Assembly (NCBI GenBank): GCA_050331715.1
Contig: JBHJGO010000027.1
Location: forward strand, 1 to 64,000
Direction: 5' to 3'
DNA from: JBHJGO01 sp050331715
GTDB taxonomy: Bacteria > Cyanobacteriota > Cyanobacteriia > Cyanobacteriales > Microcoleaceae
DNA length: 64,000 nucleotides
Part shown: one piece after another, positions 50,252 to 59,617 of the stretch
Numbering within the stretch: the stretch's first letter is position 1
Layout of the letters: the number at the start of each line of letters is the position of its first letter
Notes under the pieces: model-generated
Told to the model about the DNA's origin: nothing
The model's input: the letters and a program-made list of their open reading frames with translations, nothing else
The model's database searches: none
Translations under genes and position numbers: made by a program

Positions 50252-51799
50252 TTAAACCAACCCCAAATCCGCTGCAATCCGATGGGCACAGGCAAATCCG
50301 GAAAAGGCAACTGCATTCAAGCCCTGGCCTGGGAATGTACTGTCTCCAACACAATACAGCCCTGGAATCCCGGTTCGATTAAAGGGCATTCCTAGTAATC
50401 CCCGTAGGGCATGTCTGGGAATCGGGCCATAGGTACCATCTTCTCGATTGAGAAACCGTCGATGGGAACGGGCCGTTCCCACTTCTAAATAATCCAATCC
50501 TGCATCGAGTCCAGGGAAAATTTTCTCCAGACGATCAATCACTCGCCAGGCCGCTGCTTCTTTCTTTGCTTCATATTCTTCCTTAGGCAGTCCTTGCCAG
50601 TCGTCAATGGAGCTAGGCGTAAAAGTATGTAGAATGTGATATCCCTCCGGGGCAAGGCTCGGATCGAGTAACGTGGGAATCGAGACAAAAATGGTTCCCT
50701 CGTCATCCTCCATCCGTTGCCAATCTTCCAACACAATATGATGACACTCTGTTCCGATGGGGAAAACAGAGGCCGCTACTCCTGCATGAATACTGAGAAA
50801 ACTGGGAGACTTCTGATAGCGCTTGCGCCACTGCTGCTCAGATTTCGGAGCCTGCTCCATTGGAATCAGTTTGCCAAACGTATCCCACCGAGTCGCATTA
50901 GAAACAATTCGCCGAGCGGAGTAAACCTGGCCACTCACCAGCTCAACGCCGACCGCCTTCCCATCCTTAACGAGAACCCGTTTGACTCTTGCTTTGTATT
51001 GAATCTTGCCCCCCACCTTCTCCAAGCCTTCTGACAATTTCAGCGCGATCTGTCCCACCCCTCCTTTGGGATAGTTGATCCCGCCGTAGTGACGATCTGA
51101 GAACACCATGCCGGCATTGACCATCGGGGTGAAATCAGCAGGAACCACTGACCAGCAGTAGCACTCCATATCAATGAACTTGAGTAATTCTGGGTCATGG
51201 ATATTCCAGCGAGCCACATCTCCAACATTTTGCGGTAGATACCGGAGTAACCCCAGGCAGGCCCCAGGATTTTCAAAAAAGACGCGCAGTAGATAACGGT
51301 ATTCTTCCAGGGACAGGAGTTCAATCGAGTTAAGGCAGTTAAAAACTTTCCAGCATTCATCATAAAACTTGCGAATTCCCCGGCTTTCATGGGGAAAAGT
51401 CGCCGTCAACTCTTCCAAAAACTTCTCGTAGTCCCGATGTACCTTAACTTCCAGGTCATTAGGCAAATGGTAGTGAATCTGTACTGCATCGGGAATCGTC
51501 TCCAGTTCTACCTCAACGGCACTCAGCGCCCGGGTCAGAAGGTTGGTTGTTCCTTGCTTACCAAAGCCAAAGATCATGGATGCCCCAACGTCAAACCGAT
51601 ATCCCTCTCGTTCAAAGTATCCGGAACTGCCCCCCGGAATAACATAGCTTTCCAAAACGAGAACTGAAGCTCCTTTCGCTGCCAGTTGAGTGGCTGTGAC
51701 CAGTCCTCCAACCCCAGAACCAATAACAATCACATCAAATTTCTCTTGGAAATCAGTGGACTGAGACGTAACGGATGCAGATGAGCTAGGAACAGACAT
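50252..51799 (-). CDS. crtH: carotenoid (prolycopene) isomerase CrtISO
   Basis: 515 residues from ATG 51799; an earlier GTG-like start is in frame but less likely. An FAD-binding Rossmann motif VIGSGVGGLVTATQLAAKGASVLVLE lies at residues ~24-49. The blocks GGSSGYFEREGYRFDVGASMIFGFG, KGGVGQIALKLSEGLEKVGGKI, PSFLSIHAGV and GLYCVGDSTFPGQGLNAVAFSG are characteristic of CrtISO/CrtH, which converts tetra-cis-lycopene to all-trans lycopene on the plastid-type pathway. Length is normal. It stands alone between a MATE gene and upp. Confidence 0.93.
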   Translation of the reverse strand: MSVPSSSASVTSQSTDFQEKFDVIVIGSGVGGLVTATQLAAKGASVLVLESYVIPGGSSGYFEREGYRFDVGASMIFGFGKQGTTNLLTRALSAVEVELETIPDAVQIHYHLPNDLEVKVHRDYEKFLEELTATFPHESRGIRKFYDECWKVFNCLNSIELLSLEEYRYLLRVFFENPGACLGLLRYLPQNVGDVARWNIHDPELLKFIDMECYCWSVVPADFTPMVNAGMVFSDRHYGGINYPKGGVGQIALKLSEGLEKVGGKIQYKARVKRVLVKDGKAVGVELVSGQVYSARRIVSNATRWDTFGKLIPMEQAPKSEQQWRKRYQKSPSFLSIHAGVAASVFPIGTECHHIVLEDWQRMEDDEGTIFVSIPTLLDPSLAPEGYHILHTFTPSSIDDWQGLPKEEYEAKKEAAAWRVIDRLEKIFPGLDAGLDYLEVGTARSHRRFLNREDGTYGPIPRHALRGLLGMPFNRTGIPGLYCVGDSTFPGQGLNAVAFSGFACAHRIAADLGLV

Positions 51800-52206
51800 G
51801 GTTGGGTGAACTCCCACTCAGGACTCGATAACTCTCACAGTTTAACGCCTTCAGGGTTTTCAAGGGGAAATTAATCATACCAAAAATAAAAACGGTAACG
51901 ATCTTCAGTCATGACCGCCCCGTCTACCGATCCTTTTAAGAGGAGAACACTATAGGGACTAATCTACATTTATTGAAAAAACTTGTCAATAAGCCGAGGC
52001 CATTTTTCCTGATTCTGAGATTGCCATCTCTGTTGAGCCATGAATCTAGTCAAACAATCGCGCATCGTCTAATCAATATGCACCTAAATATGCACCGTCA
52101 AAAATCTGCTTGTGTTGGTGTAATAGCCCCGAATGAAGCGAAAAAACCAGAGTATGATGGTTGAAACCTTGCATCATCTCCTGTGAATTTTTTCTAAACT
52201 TCTCCT
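51800..52206. other. gene-free region between crtH and upp
   Basis: Divergent promoters of crtH and upp should lie here. The right part is AT-rich. The imperfect inverted repeat ATGATGGTT / AACC..CATCAT lies at about 52153-52176. A plus-strand frame of about 60 codons (51973-52164) shows no protein-like features. A weak -10-like sequence CACTATAGG lies at about 51948. Confidence 0.4.
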
Positions 52207-52857
52207 ATGGCTCTGCAACTGCGTGTTTACGTTCCTCCCCATCCTCTGATCAAGCACTGGCTTGCAGTGGCCCGTGATGTCGAAACGCCCTCAGCTCTCT
52301 TCCGGACAGCAATGGTGGAACTTGGGCGATGGTTAACCTACGAAGCTGCGAGAGATTGGCTACCAACTCTAGAAACCACAGTTCAGACCCCCCTAGCAGA
52401 ATGTGTAGCAACCTACGTTGATCCCCAGACTCCCCTGGTTGTTATCCCAATTTTGCGGGCAGGTTTATCTCTTCTAGAGGGAATTCAAAGCGTAGTTCCC
52501 CTAACTTCGGTGTATCACCTGGGCATGGTTCGGAATGAGGAAACCTTAGAAACCTCCTGTTATCTCAATAAGCTCCCTGACAAATTCCCTCCCGAAACGC
52601 GAGTTCTCGTTAGTGAACCGATGCTAGCCACAGGCGGAACCATCATGGCAACCATGCAGGAACTCACAGCGCGAGGAATTGATCCAGCCCTGACCCGGAT
52701 TATCTCAATCGTGACGGCTCCCCCCGCATTACAACGTTTGAATGAAGCCTATCCGGGCCTGCAAGTTTACGCTGCCATCATTGACGAGGGACTAAACAGA
52801 AAAGGATACATCGTACCAGGGCTAGGAGATGCGGGCGATCGCACCTTCGGCACTTAG
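52207..52857 (+). CDS. upp: uracil phosphoribosyltransferase
   Basis: 216 residues of the type I PRTase fold. It converts uracil plus PRPP to UMP. Blocks are HPLIKHWLAVARD, FRTAMVELGRWLTYEAARDW, VVIPILRAGLSLLEG, the PRPP-binding EPMLATGGTI and the C-terminal GYIVPGLGDAGDRTFGT that marks Upp. Length and ends are normal. The small membrane-linked gene follows after 30 bp. Confidence 0.97.
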   Translation: MALQLRVYVPPHPLIKHWLAVARDVETPSALFRTAMVELGRWLTYEAARDWLPTLETTVQTPLAECVATYVDPQTPLVVIPILRAGLSLLEGIQSVVPLTSVYHLGMVRNEETLETSCYLNKLPDKFPPETRVLVSEPMLATGGTIMATMQELTARGIDPALTRIISIVTAPPALQRLNEAYPGLQVYAAIIDEGLNRKGYIVPGLGDAGDRTFGT

Positions 52858-52887
52858 AAGTTTAGAGTCTTCACCCAAGGAGATATG

Positions 52888-53256
52888 ATGAAGTTAGAGC
52901 AAAGTTTAGAATTATTTGCTGATCAGCAGTCTATCCAGGCAATGTTTATGAATAGTCGTGACGGTTTTGCAGGTGGATTTGCCATTGGAGCAGTGGTTGG
53001 AGGTGTCGTTGGAGGAATTGTTGGCGTTGTCCTGGCATCTCGTCTCGCTGAGGGCAACACAGACCAGAATTTAGTCGCAGACGGCAAGGGCAAATCTCAG
53101 CGCTTGACAACCAATTCCATGGAGACAGATCCGTTGAGCCTGGAAGAGAAAATTGCCCAACTCAATCAGGCCATCGACGATGTACGACACCAGCTTCAGA
53201 ATACCAATGGCACTGTTGCGCTGGAGAACTATGCCGAGCCTTCCCTGGAGGATTAA
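52888..53256 (+). CDS. small membrane protein with glycine-zipper helix
   Basis: 122 residues. The AAGGAG at 52877-52882 is five bases before the ATG at 52888 (the ATG at 52885 is too close). After a short N-terminal region, a Gly-rich helix (AIGAVVGGVVGGIVGVVLAS) forms a single membrane span with a glycine zipper. A helical C-terminal part (SLEEKIAQLNQAIDDVRHQLQ) is likely a short coiled coil. I do not recognise the family, though such YtxH-like glycine-zipper proteins are common in cyanobacteria. It may be co-transcribed with upp. Confidence 0.7.
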   Translation: MKLEQSLELFADQQSIQAMFMNSRDGFAGGFAIGAVVGGVVGGIVGVVLASRLAEGNTDQNLVADGKGKSQRLTTNSMETDPLSLEEKIAQLNQAIDDVRHQLQNTNGTVALENYAEPSLED

Positions 53257-53410
53257 GGGCTGAACGTAGCATGCTGATGTGGAGTCGTTGGGCTAGCGAC
53301 CTACTGTTTAAAATGCTAAATGTGATAAACTAAGCGATGAGACTATGATGGTTCTCATGTCAATACTTTGATGCTTAAACCATAAACCTAGGGTTAAGAA
53401 ACAAGGCTAT

Positions 53411-53704
53411 ATGAACTCTACTTTACTTTTGCTGGCAAACACTGTTGGAACTTTCTTACAGATCTACATGGTTCTCATCTTTGTTAGAATCCTGTTGAGC
53501 TGGTTTCCGAATATTAGTTGGTATGACTCACCCTTCTCAATCTTGAGTCAGCTGACTGATCCCTATTTGAATGTTTTCCGCTCGATCATCCCGCCATTGG
53601 GTGGAATTGACTTCTCTCCAATTCTGGCCATTTTCTTGCTTCAGTTTGTTGCCAGAATCATCCCGTCCTTGATTATGAGTCTAGCGTCTCCTTTCCCAGT
53701 CTAG
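53411..53704 (+). CDS. YggT-family membrane protein (Ycf19/CCB3-like)
   Basis: 97 residues with two hydrophobic segments: LLANTVGTFLQIYMVLIFVRILLSWF and FSPILAIFLLQFVARIIPSLIM, joined by WYDSPFSILSQLTDPYLNVFRSIIPPLGG, the typical YggT block. YggT/Ycf19 proteins in plastids assist membrane-protein or cytochrome assembly and nucleoid or thylakoid organisation. Length is normal. A strong palindromic terminator follows 48 bp later. Confidence 0.93.
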   Translation: MNSTLLLLANTVGTFLQIYMVLIFVRILLSWFPNISWYDSPFSILSQLTDPYLNVFRSIIPPLGGIDFSPILAIFLLQFVARIIPSLIMSLASPFPV

Positions 53705-53751
53705 GAAGTTAGTGAGCGCCTCAGCGAATCAATCTTAATCGGACTCTTGAT

Positions 53752-53783
53752 AAAACGGTGGATGGCATGCCATCCACCGTTTT
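53752..53783. terminator. bidirectional terminator, perfect 32-bp palindrome
   Basis: AAAACGGTGGATGG and CCATCCACCGTTTT are exact complements around a central CATG, flanked by A4 and T4. It serves the YggT gene and the convergent broken gene at 53799-54230. Confidence 0.9.
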
Positions 53784-53798
53784 ACATTGTATTCTTGC

Positions 53799-54230
53799 TT
53801 AACGTCCAATCCGACCCGTAAAGCCAGACGCCTTGAATTGCTTCAGTTTGAAAGGTGGTTTCAAGTTGGTTGGAATTGAAATTCGGAGTTCAAAGTCAGT
53901 AACTCCGGGTGGCACCTCATCAATACTTCCCAAACGAGTTCGATTGGCCAAAACTCGATTGTCGTTTGTATCTTAAATACGACCAAAGATATCAGCATCA
54001 ACCACTAATTTATTCGTTGCATTTTTAGCTATCCCCGTTACCAAGTAACAATTAGCTTCCTGGGAAGAGAAGCTAGCGACCATTCCTTCCGCCAACTCCG
54101 CAGGACAGTCTTGTAAAGATAAATCATAAAGTTCAATGGGAATCATGGCCCAGGCCGGAGGTGTCCAGAACCAGGCGAGAACCCCAACGAGGAGAGTGGC
54201 GACGACAGTCCGAAGAAAGTGCGATTTCAT
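53799..54230 (-). pseudogene. secreted protein of unknown function, split by an in-frame TAA
   Basis: The N-terminal 85 codons encode a signal peptide (VVATLLVGVLAWFWTPPAWA) and LQDCPAELAEG...NCYLVTGIAKNATN (two Cys), then stop at TAA (53973-53975). The same frame continues open for 57 more codons (DTNDNRVLANRTRLGSIDEV, VPPGVTDFELRISIP, ending FKASGFTGRIGR) to a second stop at 53799. A single base change of TAA to a Tyr codon would give a normal 143-residue protein. The tail clearly belongs to it. The gene lies 25 bp after hisI on the same strand. Function unknown. Confidence 0.75.
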
Positions 54231-54255
54231 AAGTCTTAGCCTTCAGTTTTTATCC

Positions 54256-54606
54256 TTAGCTTACCGCAAGCCGACGAACCCGGTTAAAAAAGCAGCTTCT
54301 AGTTCCTGTGTGGCAAGCAATGCCACCAATTTGCTCAATTTTAATCAGTAGAACATCTGCATCACAGTCGTAATAAAGCTCCTTCACCCTCTGGAAATGG
54401 CCAGAGGTTGCGCCCTTGTGCCACAGTTCCGAACGGGAGCGACTCCAGTAATGAACTTCTCCAGTTTCTACTGTTTTCCGAATTGACTCTGGATTCATCC
54501 AGGCCATCATCAGTACAGTACCATCCTGATAATCCTGGGCGATCGCTGGAATCAAACCCTGGTCATTAAACTTTAAAGCTTCAATCCACAAATAGTCTTG
54601 GTTCAT
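54256..54606 (-). CDS. hisI: phosphoribosyl-AMP cyclohydrolase
   Basis: 116 residues of the HisI family, which opens the AMP ring in histidine synthesis. Blocks are LIPAIAQDYQDGTVLMMAWMNPES, TGEVHYWSRSRSELWHKGATSGH and DCDADVLLIKIEQIGGIACHTGTRSCFF, holding the zinc-binding Cys and Asp residues. It is the single-domain form with no HisE part, which would be encoded elsewhere. It is downstream of sufE on the same strand with a 35-bp gap. Confidence 0.96.
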   Translation of the reverse strand: MNQDYLWIEALKFNDQGLIPAIAQDYQDGTVLMMAWMNPESIRKTVETGEVHYWSRSRSELWHKGATSGHFQRVKELYYDCDADVLLIKIEQIGGIACHTGTRSCFFNRVRRLAVS

Positions 54607-54641
54607 CTGGGAATCCGATTTCAGTTTTCAGGGGTCAGGCA

Positions 54642-55073
54642 TCAAGCTTTGCAGTCTGAGGCTTTCTGCTGCATGGTTTTAAAAATATTGAAAAAGCCGT
54701 TGGCACGGGAGGGGGTTAAGCTGGCCTGCAATCCCGTTTCTTCGATGAAGTCAGGGGTTAATTGAATGATTTCTTCCGGAGACAAACCATTGAGTCCTCG
54801 GATTAAAAACCCAACTAAGCCCTTGGTGAGTTGAGAATCGGACTCCCCTTCAAACTCAACTTTGCCATCCGCATTCAACTGGGCAATCACATAAACCTGC
54901 GAAACACAGCCAGGAACTTTATTATCAGGAGTCTTTTGCTCGGCTGGAAACTCCGACAGTTTTTGGGCCAGAGCGATCAACTGTTCGTAGCGCAGCTTGT
55001 TGGAAGAAGCTTTCTTGAAGCGCTGAACCATTCGATCCAAAGTAGGGGGTAAAGGAGGTGCAGTGGAAGACAT
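54642..55073 (-). CDS. sufE: SufE-type Fe-S cluster assembly sulfur acceptor
   Basis: 143 residues. SufE takes sulfur from the cysteine desulfurase SufS. The acceptor Cys is C56 in KVPGCVSQVYV. Other blocks are YEQLIALAQKLSEFP, FEGESDSQLTKGLVGFLIRGLNGLSPEEI and GLQASLTPSRANGFFNIFKTM. The length is normal. It is the first gene of a sufE-hisI series. A 9-bp stem-loop stands between it and apcD upstream. Confidence 0.95.
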   Translation of the reverse strand: MSSTAPPLPPTLDRMVQRFKKASSNKLRYEQLIALAQKLSEFPAEQKTPDNKVPGCVSQVYVIAQLNADGKVEFEGESDSQLTKGLVGFLIRGLNGLSPEEIIQLTPDFIEETGLQASLTPSRANGFFNIFKTMQQKASDCKA

Positions 55074-55144
55074 AGATCATGAGACTGAATATTTTTTCAG
55101 CTTAACGATTCTGCGCCAGAAGGTAAAGGCAGATAGCACAGAAT

Positions 55145-55172
55145 AGGAGCGAACAGGTTGCCATTCGCTCCT
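55145..55172. terminator. stem-loop downstream of apcD
   Basis: AGGAGCGAA (55145-55153) and TTCGCTCCT (55164-55172) form a perfect 9-bp stem with a 10-nt loop. There is no T-run, so termination would be weak or it could stabilise the apcD transcript. Confidence 0.45.
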
Positions 55173-55241
55173 GATAAATTTCTGACACGAGATCCAAGCG
55201 ACTAGACTGCCAAGCCCCTCAGAACAGCCTATGACCCTCTA

Positions 55242-55727
55242 CTAGGACATGCCCTGAATCAGGAAGTCAAAGTAGGGAGCTGTTTCTTTTACGTCTTCCT
55301 CATCCAACAATGCTAGAGACGCTTCCTTGAGGCAGCGCATTGCTTCAACCATTCCTGGCATGGGAACCCCCAGGGAGTTGTACATTTCCTTCGCCCCAAT
55401 CAGTCCAATGCTTTCGATTGGATCTTTGTCCCCGGCCAAAACACCGTAGGTAACAAGGCGTAAGTACCAACCATAATCCCGGAGGCACTGAGCTCGCTCT
55501 CGCTGACCTGACGCATTACCGCCAGGAGCGATAAAGTCAGGACGCTTTTTCCATAGTTGGCCGCTGGCCCGATCTACGATTTTTTTCTCATTTTCAGAAA
55601 GAATGGTAGCAATCCGAACCCGTTGCTCACCTGTTTTCAGAAAGTCTTTGATGCTCTGCAACTCACCAATACTGGGGTAGCGAAGTTCATCATCGGCTTT
55701 AAGGATAACCTGGCTGACTACAGTCAT
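55242..55727 (-). CDS. apcD: allophycocyanin-B alpha subunit
   Basis: 161 residues of a phycobiliprotein. The N-terminus VSQVILKADDELRYPSIGEL and end ETAPYFDFLIQGMS match ApcD rather than ApcA. The bilin-attachment Cys is C81 in AQCLRDYGWYLRLVTYGVLAG, and the conserved Asn is in PGGNASGQR. ApcD is a terminal emitter that passes energy from the phycobilisome core to photosystem I or II. As in most cyanobacteria, apcD stands apart from the apcABC operon. Confidence 0.96.
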   Translation of the reverse strand: MTVVSQVILKADDELRYPSIGELQSIKDFLKTGEQRVRIATILSENEKKIVDRASGQLWKKRPDFIAPGGNASGQRERAQCLRDYGWYLRLVTYGVLAGDKDPIESIGLIGAKEMYNSLGVPMPGMVEAMRCLKEASLALLDEEDVKETAPYFDFLIQGMS

Positions 55728-55923
55728 TTTTAATTAGAGTTTTGAAGATAGTATCAGTACATTAAGTAGTTTAGCGATTCTGAGGAACACAAGCTAGAAG
55801 TTGAAGATAGGTTACAAAAATTTAGGCTCACTTAGTCTAAAATCCCGATCAAAATCTGGGTCAGGAGACCGAGATCGTCCGGAACTCGGTACAGCCCTTA
55901 TTTGGGCATCTGAGCATTATTTC

Positions 55924-56721
55924 CTAGGGCAAAGGTTGAAAGTGAACTGAGCCATCGGGCTTAACGTGAATCAGGGTTTGCTCCGGGCACAGTTGCCAAT
56001 CTCCAGGAAACAGAGTTTCAGACGCTAGAATCACCGCATTAGGGAACTCTGGAGGGTTCTGTAGCCAATAAAGTGTCGGCGCATTACCGGCGTGTGTCCA
56101 ACGACTGGCAACCATCTCCTGACCATCCGTCACAATCACGTTTGCCAGAATTCTAATCTGATCGGGTTCCGCCAGGTGCTTCAACTGTTCAAAGGTTTTG
56201 GATAGAGCTTGATCCAGTGGCGCTTGATCCCGTGACAGCTCGCCCAACTGATTCAGGAATAGCGCAAAGAGATGTTCAGAGTCTGTATTCCCGTCAATCG
56301 ATTGATAGATCGCATCGCTGAGCTGATTCCGCATTGGACGATAGAGGGTCTGGCGAAATTCTTGGATATAGCCATTGTGAGTAAATAGTAAATTGCCATG
56401 GCGGAAAGGTTGACAGTTGGCCAGGGTAACCCCTTGACCCGGCGTTGCACTGCGAACATAGGCGAGTATCCGATCTGATTCAATGTAGCGGCCAAGACTC
56501 TCCAGGTTCAGATCATTCCAAATCGGTAAAACATTGCGGTAGGTGAAGGGTTCATAACTTTGGGTGGGATGATACCAACCAATCCCATAGCCATCTGCAT
56601 TGAGCAGTGCCTCCGCCATCTCTTGAGGTCGATAGCTTTGAACGATCAGTGAATGTTGCGGTTTGCAGAGAATTTTCTCCAGTTGAATTGTTGGGCCAAG
56701 GTAACCGAGTAAGCGACACAT
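55924..56721 (-). CDS. class II glutamine amidotransferase, EgtC-like
   Basis: 265 residues with an N-terminal nucleophile Cys2 (MCRLLGYLG) after Met removal, NADGYGIGWYHP, AYVRSATPG, NCQPFRHGNLLFTHNGYI and NTDSEHLFALFLNQL, all conserved in class II (Ntn-type) amidotransferases. The set fits EgtC, which removes glutamate in ergothioneine synthesis. No egtB or egtD is in the window, so the exact pathway is open. It stands alone between apcD and a DUF3352 gene, co-directional. Confidence 0.85.
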   Translation of the reverse strand: MCRLLGYLGPTIQLEKILCKPQHSLIVQSYRPQEMAEALLNADGYGIGWYHPTQSYEPFTYRNVLPIWNDLNLESLGRYIESDRILAYVRSATPGQGVTLANCQPFRHGNLLFTHNGYIQEFRQTLYRPMRNQLSDAIYQSIDGNTDSEHLFALFLNQLGELSRDQAPLDQALSKTFEQLKHLAEPDQIRILANVIVTDGQEMVASRWTHAGNAPTLYWLQNPPEFPNAVILASETLFPGDWQLCPEQTLIHVKPDGSVHFQPLP

Positions 56722-56779
56722 ATTAGATTGATGAACGTCATTATGAAATTTTAGGGGTCAATACTCAACTTTAGGCTGA

Positions 56780-58465
56780 CTACTGCCCCTTCAGTGCTAA
56801 AAACATTTCTAGCTCCATCTGATCGGATTCGGGAAATGTTGCGCTCACTCCCAATCCATCAACGGAATTCAGTAGAGCGACCATATTGGGCTGCAATGCT
56901 GCCGCAGGTGAAGCGAGAAGATATCCCGTGGCCCAAGCCAGCAAATTTTCCATATCGACGTAAACGTAGCTATGATTGGCTTCCGGTAGGGCCTGGGTCA
57001 TCGTTTGAAACCGAGCATTTTCCTGAAGGGAAGGTTGAGGTTTATTGGTCATCGCTTCAACGACGGGGCCACCAAACGCAATGAACATCAAGTCATCACC
57101 CAACCAGCCATGGCCAAACAGGGTTCCCTGACGCGGGTCTTTCCACTCTGTCACTTTGATCCCCTGTAATGTGCGTTGCTCCACATTCACTGGCGGATTA
57201 CTTTCGGCAATAATTGTGTCCAGTTTTGACAGTGTTGCCTCCGCTTGAGGACGTTGACTCGTTTCAAGCAGCAACACTCCACCCAATCCCAGTGGAGCCA
57301 AAACCCCCTCCTCGGAGGCGACCGCACCTAGGGCAAATTCCCCATCCATCCAATTAAACACTTCTTGATCCGCATCCAGATCAATCGCCTGCAGGGCCTG
57401 GCGAATTTGATCCACCAATTCCTGGAGTTGAAGATCGTTCTCTGCCTGTTGAGTCAATTGTGACCATGCCTGGCCAATGGTTTGGCTGTTGACAAAGGCT
57501 AGGGTATCGGACGGCAGTCGTGCCAAAATTTTGCCTAGTTCCGGCGGAGCGGCTTGAGGAGTTGCAGTCCCATCAAATTGGGTGACTAACTTAAACCGAA
57601 TTCCTGCCTGATCAACCCCCAAACCAGCATTGAGCGACTGAACAGACTGAAGATGAGACAGGCTAGACAGGGGAGATTCCTCTGTTTCCGGAGAAACCTG
57701 CTCGACAAATTCGGGATAGTCCGCAATGTAAATACTCGCGATGGGATTAGGAACCCCGACATTCTGCTGGAAAGTTGTAGACCCATCTTCGACAGCCGTT
57801 AAAGATGCCAGAGATGGAATGTCAGATCTAGCCGTATCAATCGCCTGTTCGACTGCTTCGCGATTGGCTCCAATCACCAGATGATTCTGGAGGACACTGA
57901 CAAAATATCGCTTCTGCTTATCTTCCTGATATTCCGTAATTTTGACCCCCTGGTATTCAGATGTCCGTTGTTTTAGATCGGAGCGCTGCTGAAGCCGACG
58001 TGAGAACTGCCAAGCCTTCAATCTGTCCTTAATCCCAATCACCATTAACAGATTAGACTGGGACAACGGTGCTCCGGGGGGCGCAGGCAGAACAGCCACC
58101 AAGACCCCACCCATCCAGGGTTGTAAATCCCGTGCATAGTTCAAAGGAGTAGCTACCACGCCCTGCTGAGTGAGTGGCTTCAAGTTCTGTTCTATCCAGG
58201 CCCTGGTCTCTGGAGTTGTGAATTCTTCTATTTTCCTCAGAGCAGAAGGATTCGGCGTTACGAAGGTTGTGGCGATCGCCGCCTGGGGAACGAGTTTCAC
58301 ACTCTCTGATAACTGATAGGAACGAACCCGACTTTGATGCCAGTAGGCCAGGATGCCCAGACTACTGAATCCAGCAACGGCGACTACGGCAACGAGAGCC
58401 TTTGAGAAAACTTGACGCGGCATGATTGGAGTGGCAGGAGTGGGGAGTGAACGACGAAAAAACAC
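56780..58465 (-). CDS. DUF3352 membrane-anchored protein
   Basis: 561 residues beginning with GTG at 58465; an ATG at 58423 (MPRQVFSKAL) is a plausible alternative. A single N-terminal membrane helix (ALVAVVAVAGFSSLGILAYW) is followed by a long extracytoplasmic domain, with blocks SVKLVPQAAIATTFVTPNPSAL, ILARLPSDTLAFVNSQTIGQAW and LFGHGWLGDDLMFIAFGGPVVEAM. The domain corresponds to cyanobacterial DUF3352. There is no known function. It follows the divergent TIGR01777 epimerase gene with an 89-bp gap. Confidence 0.8.
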   Translation of the reverse strand: MFFRRSLPTPATPIMPRQVFSKALVAVVAVAGFSSLGILAYWHQSRVRSYQLSESVKLVPQAAIATTFVTPNPSALRKIEEFTTPETRAWIEQNLKPLTQQGVVATPLNYARDLQPWMGGVLVAVLPAPPGAPLSQSNLLMVIGIKDRLKAWQFSRRLQQRSDLKQRTSEYQGVKITEYQEDKQKRYFVSVLQNHLVIGANREAVEQAIDTARSDIPSLASLTAVEDGSTTFQQNVGVPNPIASIYIADYPEFVEQVSPETEESPLSSLSHLQSVQSLNAGLGVDQAGIRFKLVTQFDGTATPQAAPPELGKILARLPSDTLAFVNSQTIGQAWSQLTQQAENDLQLQELVDQIRQALQAIDLDADQEVFNWMDGEFALGAVASEEGVLAPLGLGGVLLLETSQRPQAEATLSKLDTIIAESNPPVNVEQRTLQGIKVTEWKDPRQGTLFGHGWLGDDLMFIAFGGPVVEAMTNKPQPSLQENARFQTMTQALPEANHSYVYVDMENLLAWATGYLLASPAAALQPNMVALLNSVDGLGVSATFPESDQMELEMFLALKGQ

Positions 58466-58554
58466 GATGAATAGAAGCGAATCAATGCAGTTTGTATAAT
58501 CAAGAACGAAATTGAAATGCAGTTTACATTGGGGTCATCCCGAAAAATCTATAA

Positions 58555-59478
58555 ATGAAGATCGCAATTGCTGGAGCAACTGGGTTCGTCGGCAGCCGCC
58601 TGGTTGAGAAGCTCAATTCTGAGGGACATCAAGTCCTGGTATTAACTCGCAATCCCCAACAGGCACAGCGGACATTCCCAGATTCCGCCTATTCTAACGT
58701 ACAGATCAAAGGCTATAATCCGACCGAGTCCGGTGACTGGCAGCAGGCGCTTGTCGGCTGCGACGGTGTTGTGAATCTGGCAGGAGTGCCCATTGCCGAT
58801 GAGCGCTGGACAGCGGAACGCAAGCAAGCCATTTTACAAAGCCGCACCTTGACCACGGAGAAAATTGTTGAGGGAATCGCTCAAGCCAACCCACGACCCA
58901 GCGTTTTAGTCAGTGCCTCTGCGGTGGGATTTTATGGAACCAGTGAAGCAGAAACCTTTGTTGAAACCAGTAATGCTGGAGAGGGATTTTTGGCCGATGT
59001 GTGTCAAGCCTGGGAAGCCAAGGCCGAACAGGTAAAAGCGGTTGGAACTCGGTTAGCGATTCTACGCCTGGGAATTGTGCTTGATCAGGACGGAGGAGCC
59101 CTGGCCAAGATGTTGACCCCGTTTCGCCTGTTTGCCGGAGGGCCATTGGGTAGCGGGGAACAGTGGTTTTCCTGGATTCATCGCGACGATTTAGTAGATT
59201 TGATTATCTTCTGCTTGCAACATCCTGAAGTGGAAGGAACGCTCAATGCGACGGCTCCAAATCCCGTAAGAATGTCACAACTCTGCAATACCCTGGGCCA
59301 GGTGATGAATCGTCCATCCTGGCTACCCGTACCCGGTTTCGCGCTAGAGGCATTGCTGGGAGATGCAGCGCAACTGGTTCTGGAGGGCCAGCGGGTTTTG
59401 CCAGAACGGACATTGGCCTACAACTTTGAATACAAATATCCCAAAGTTGATCAAGCACTCAGGGAAATTCTGGATTAG
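58555..59478 (+). CDS. TIGR01777/SulA-like NAD-dependent epimerase
   Basis: 307 residues. N-terminal GATGFVGSRL is the nucleotide-binding motif. Family-typical blocks are NLAGVPIADERWTAERKQAILQSR, SASAVGFYGTSE, AVGTRLAILRLGIVLDQDGGAL, GGPLGSGEQWFSWIHRDDLV and LNATAPNPVRM. The relatives YfcH and the plant GIANT CHLOROPLAST 1 (SulA) affect division; the enzymatic activity is not established. Start and length are normal. No obvious co-transcribed gene. Confidence 0.92.
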   Translation: MKIAIAGATGFVGSRLVEKLNSEGHQVLVLTRNPQQAQRTFPDSAYSNVQIKGYNPTESGDWQQALVGCDGVVNLAGVPIADERWTAERKQAILQSRTLTTEKIVEGIAQANPRPSVLVSASAVGFYGTSEAETFVETSNAGEGFLADVCQAWEAKAEQVKAVGTRLAILRLGIVLDQDGGALAKMLTPFRLFAGGPLGSGEQWFSWIHRDDLVDLIIFCLQHPEVEGTLNATAPNPVRMSQLCNTLGQVMNRPSWLPVPGFALEALLGDAAQLVLEGQRVLPERTLAYNFEYKYPKVDQALREILD

Positions 59479-59617
59479 TCGGGCTGAAACTAGAGTGAAC
59501 TTGTCTACAGGGCCAGGAGCTAGACACCCTGGCCTACAAATTTTCAGAAGAGAATTCACGGGCGAGTTCACAGATTAGGCTTTGTGTCGTCAGGCTTTGT
59601 ATCGTCAACCCGATTTC

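Noticed and set aside
51973..52164. 63-codon plus-strand frame before upp
   Set aside because: No motif, no ribosome-binding site, and it lies in AT-rich promoter DNA.
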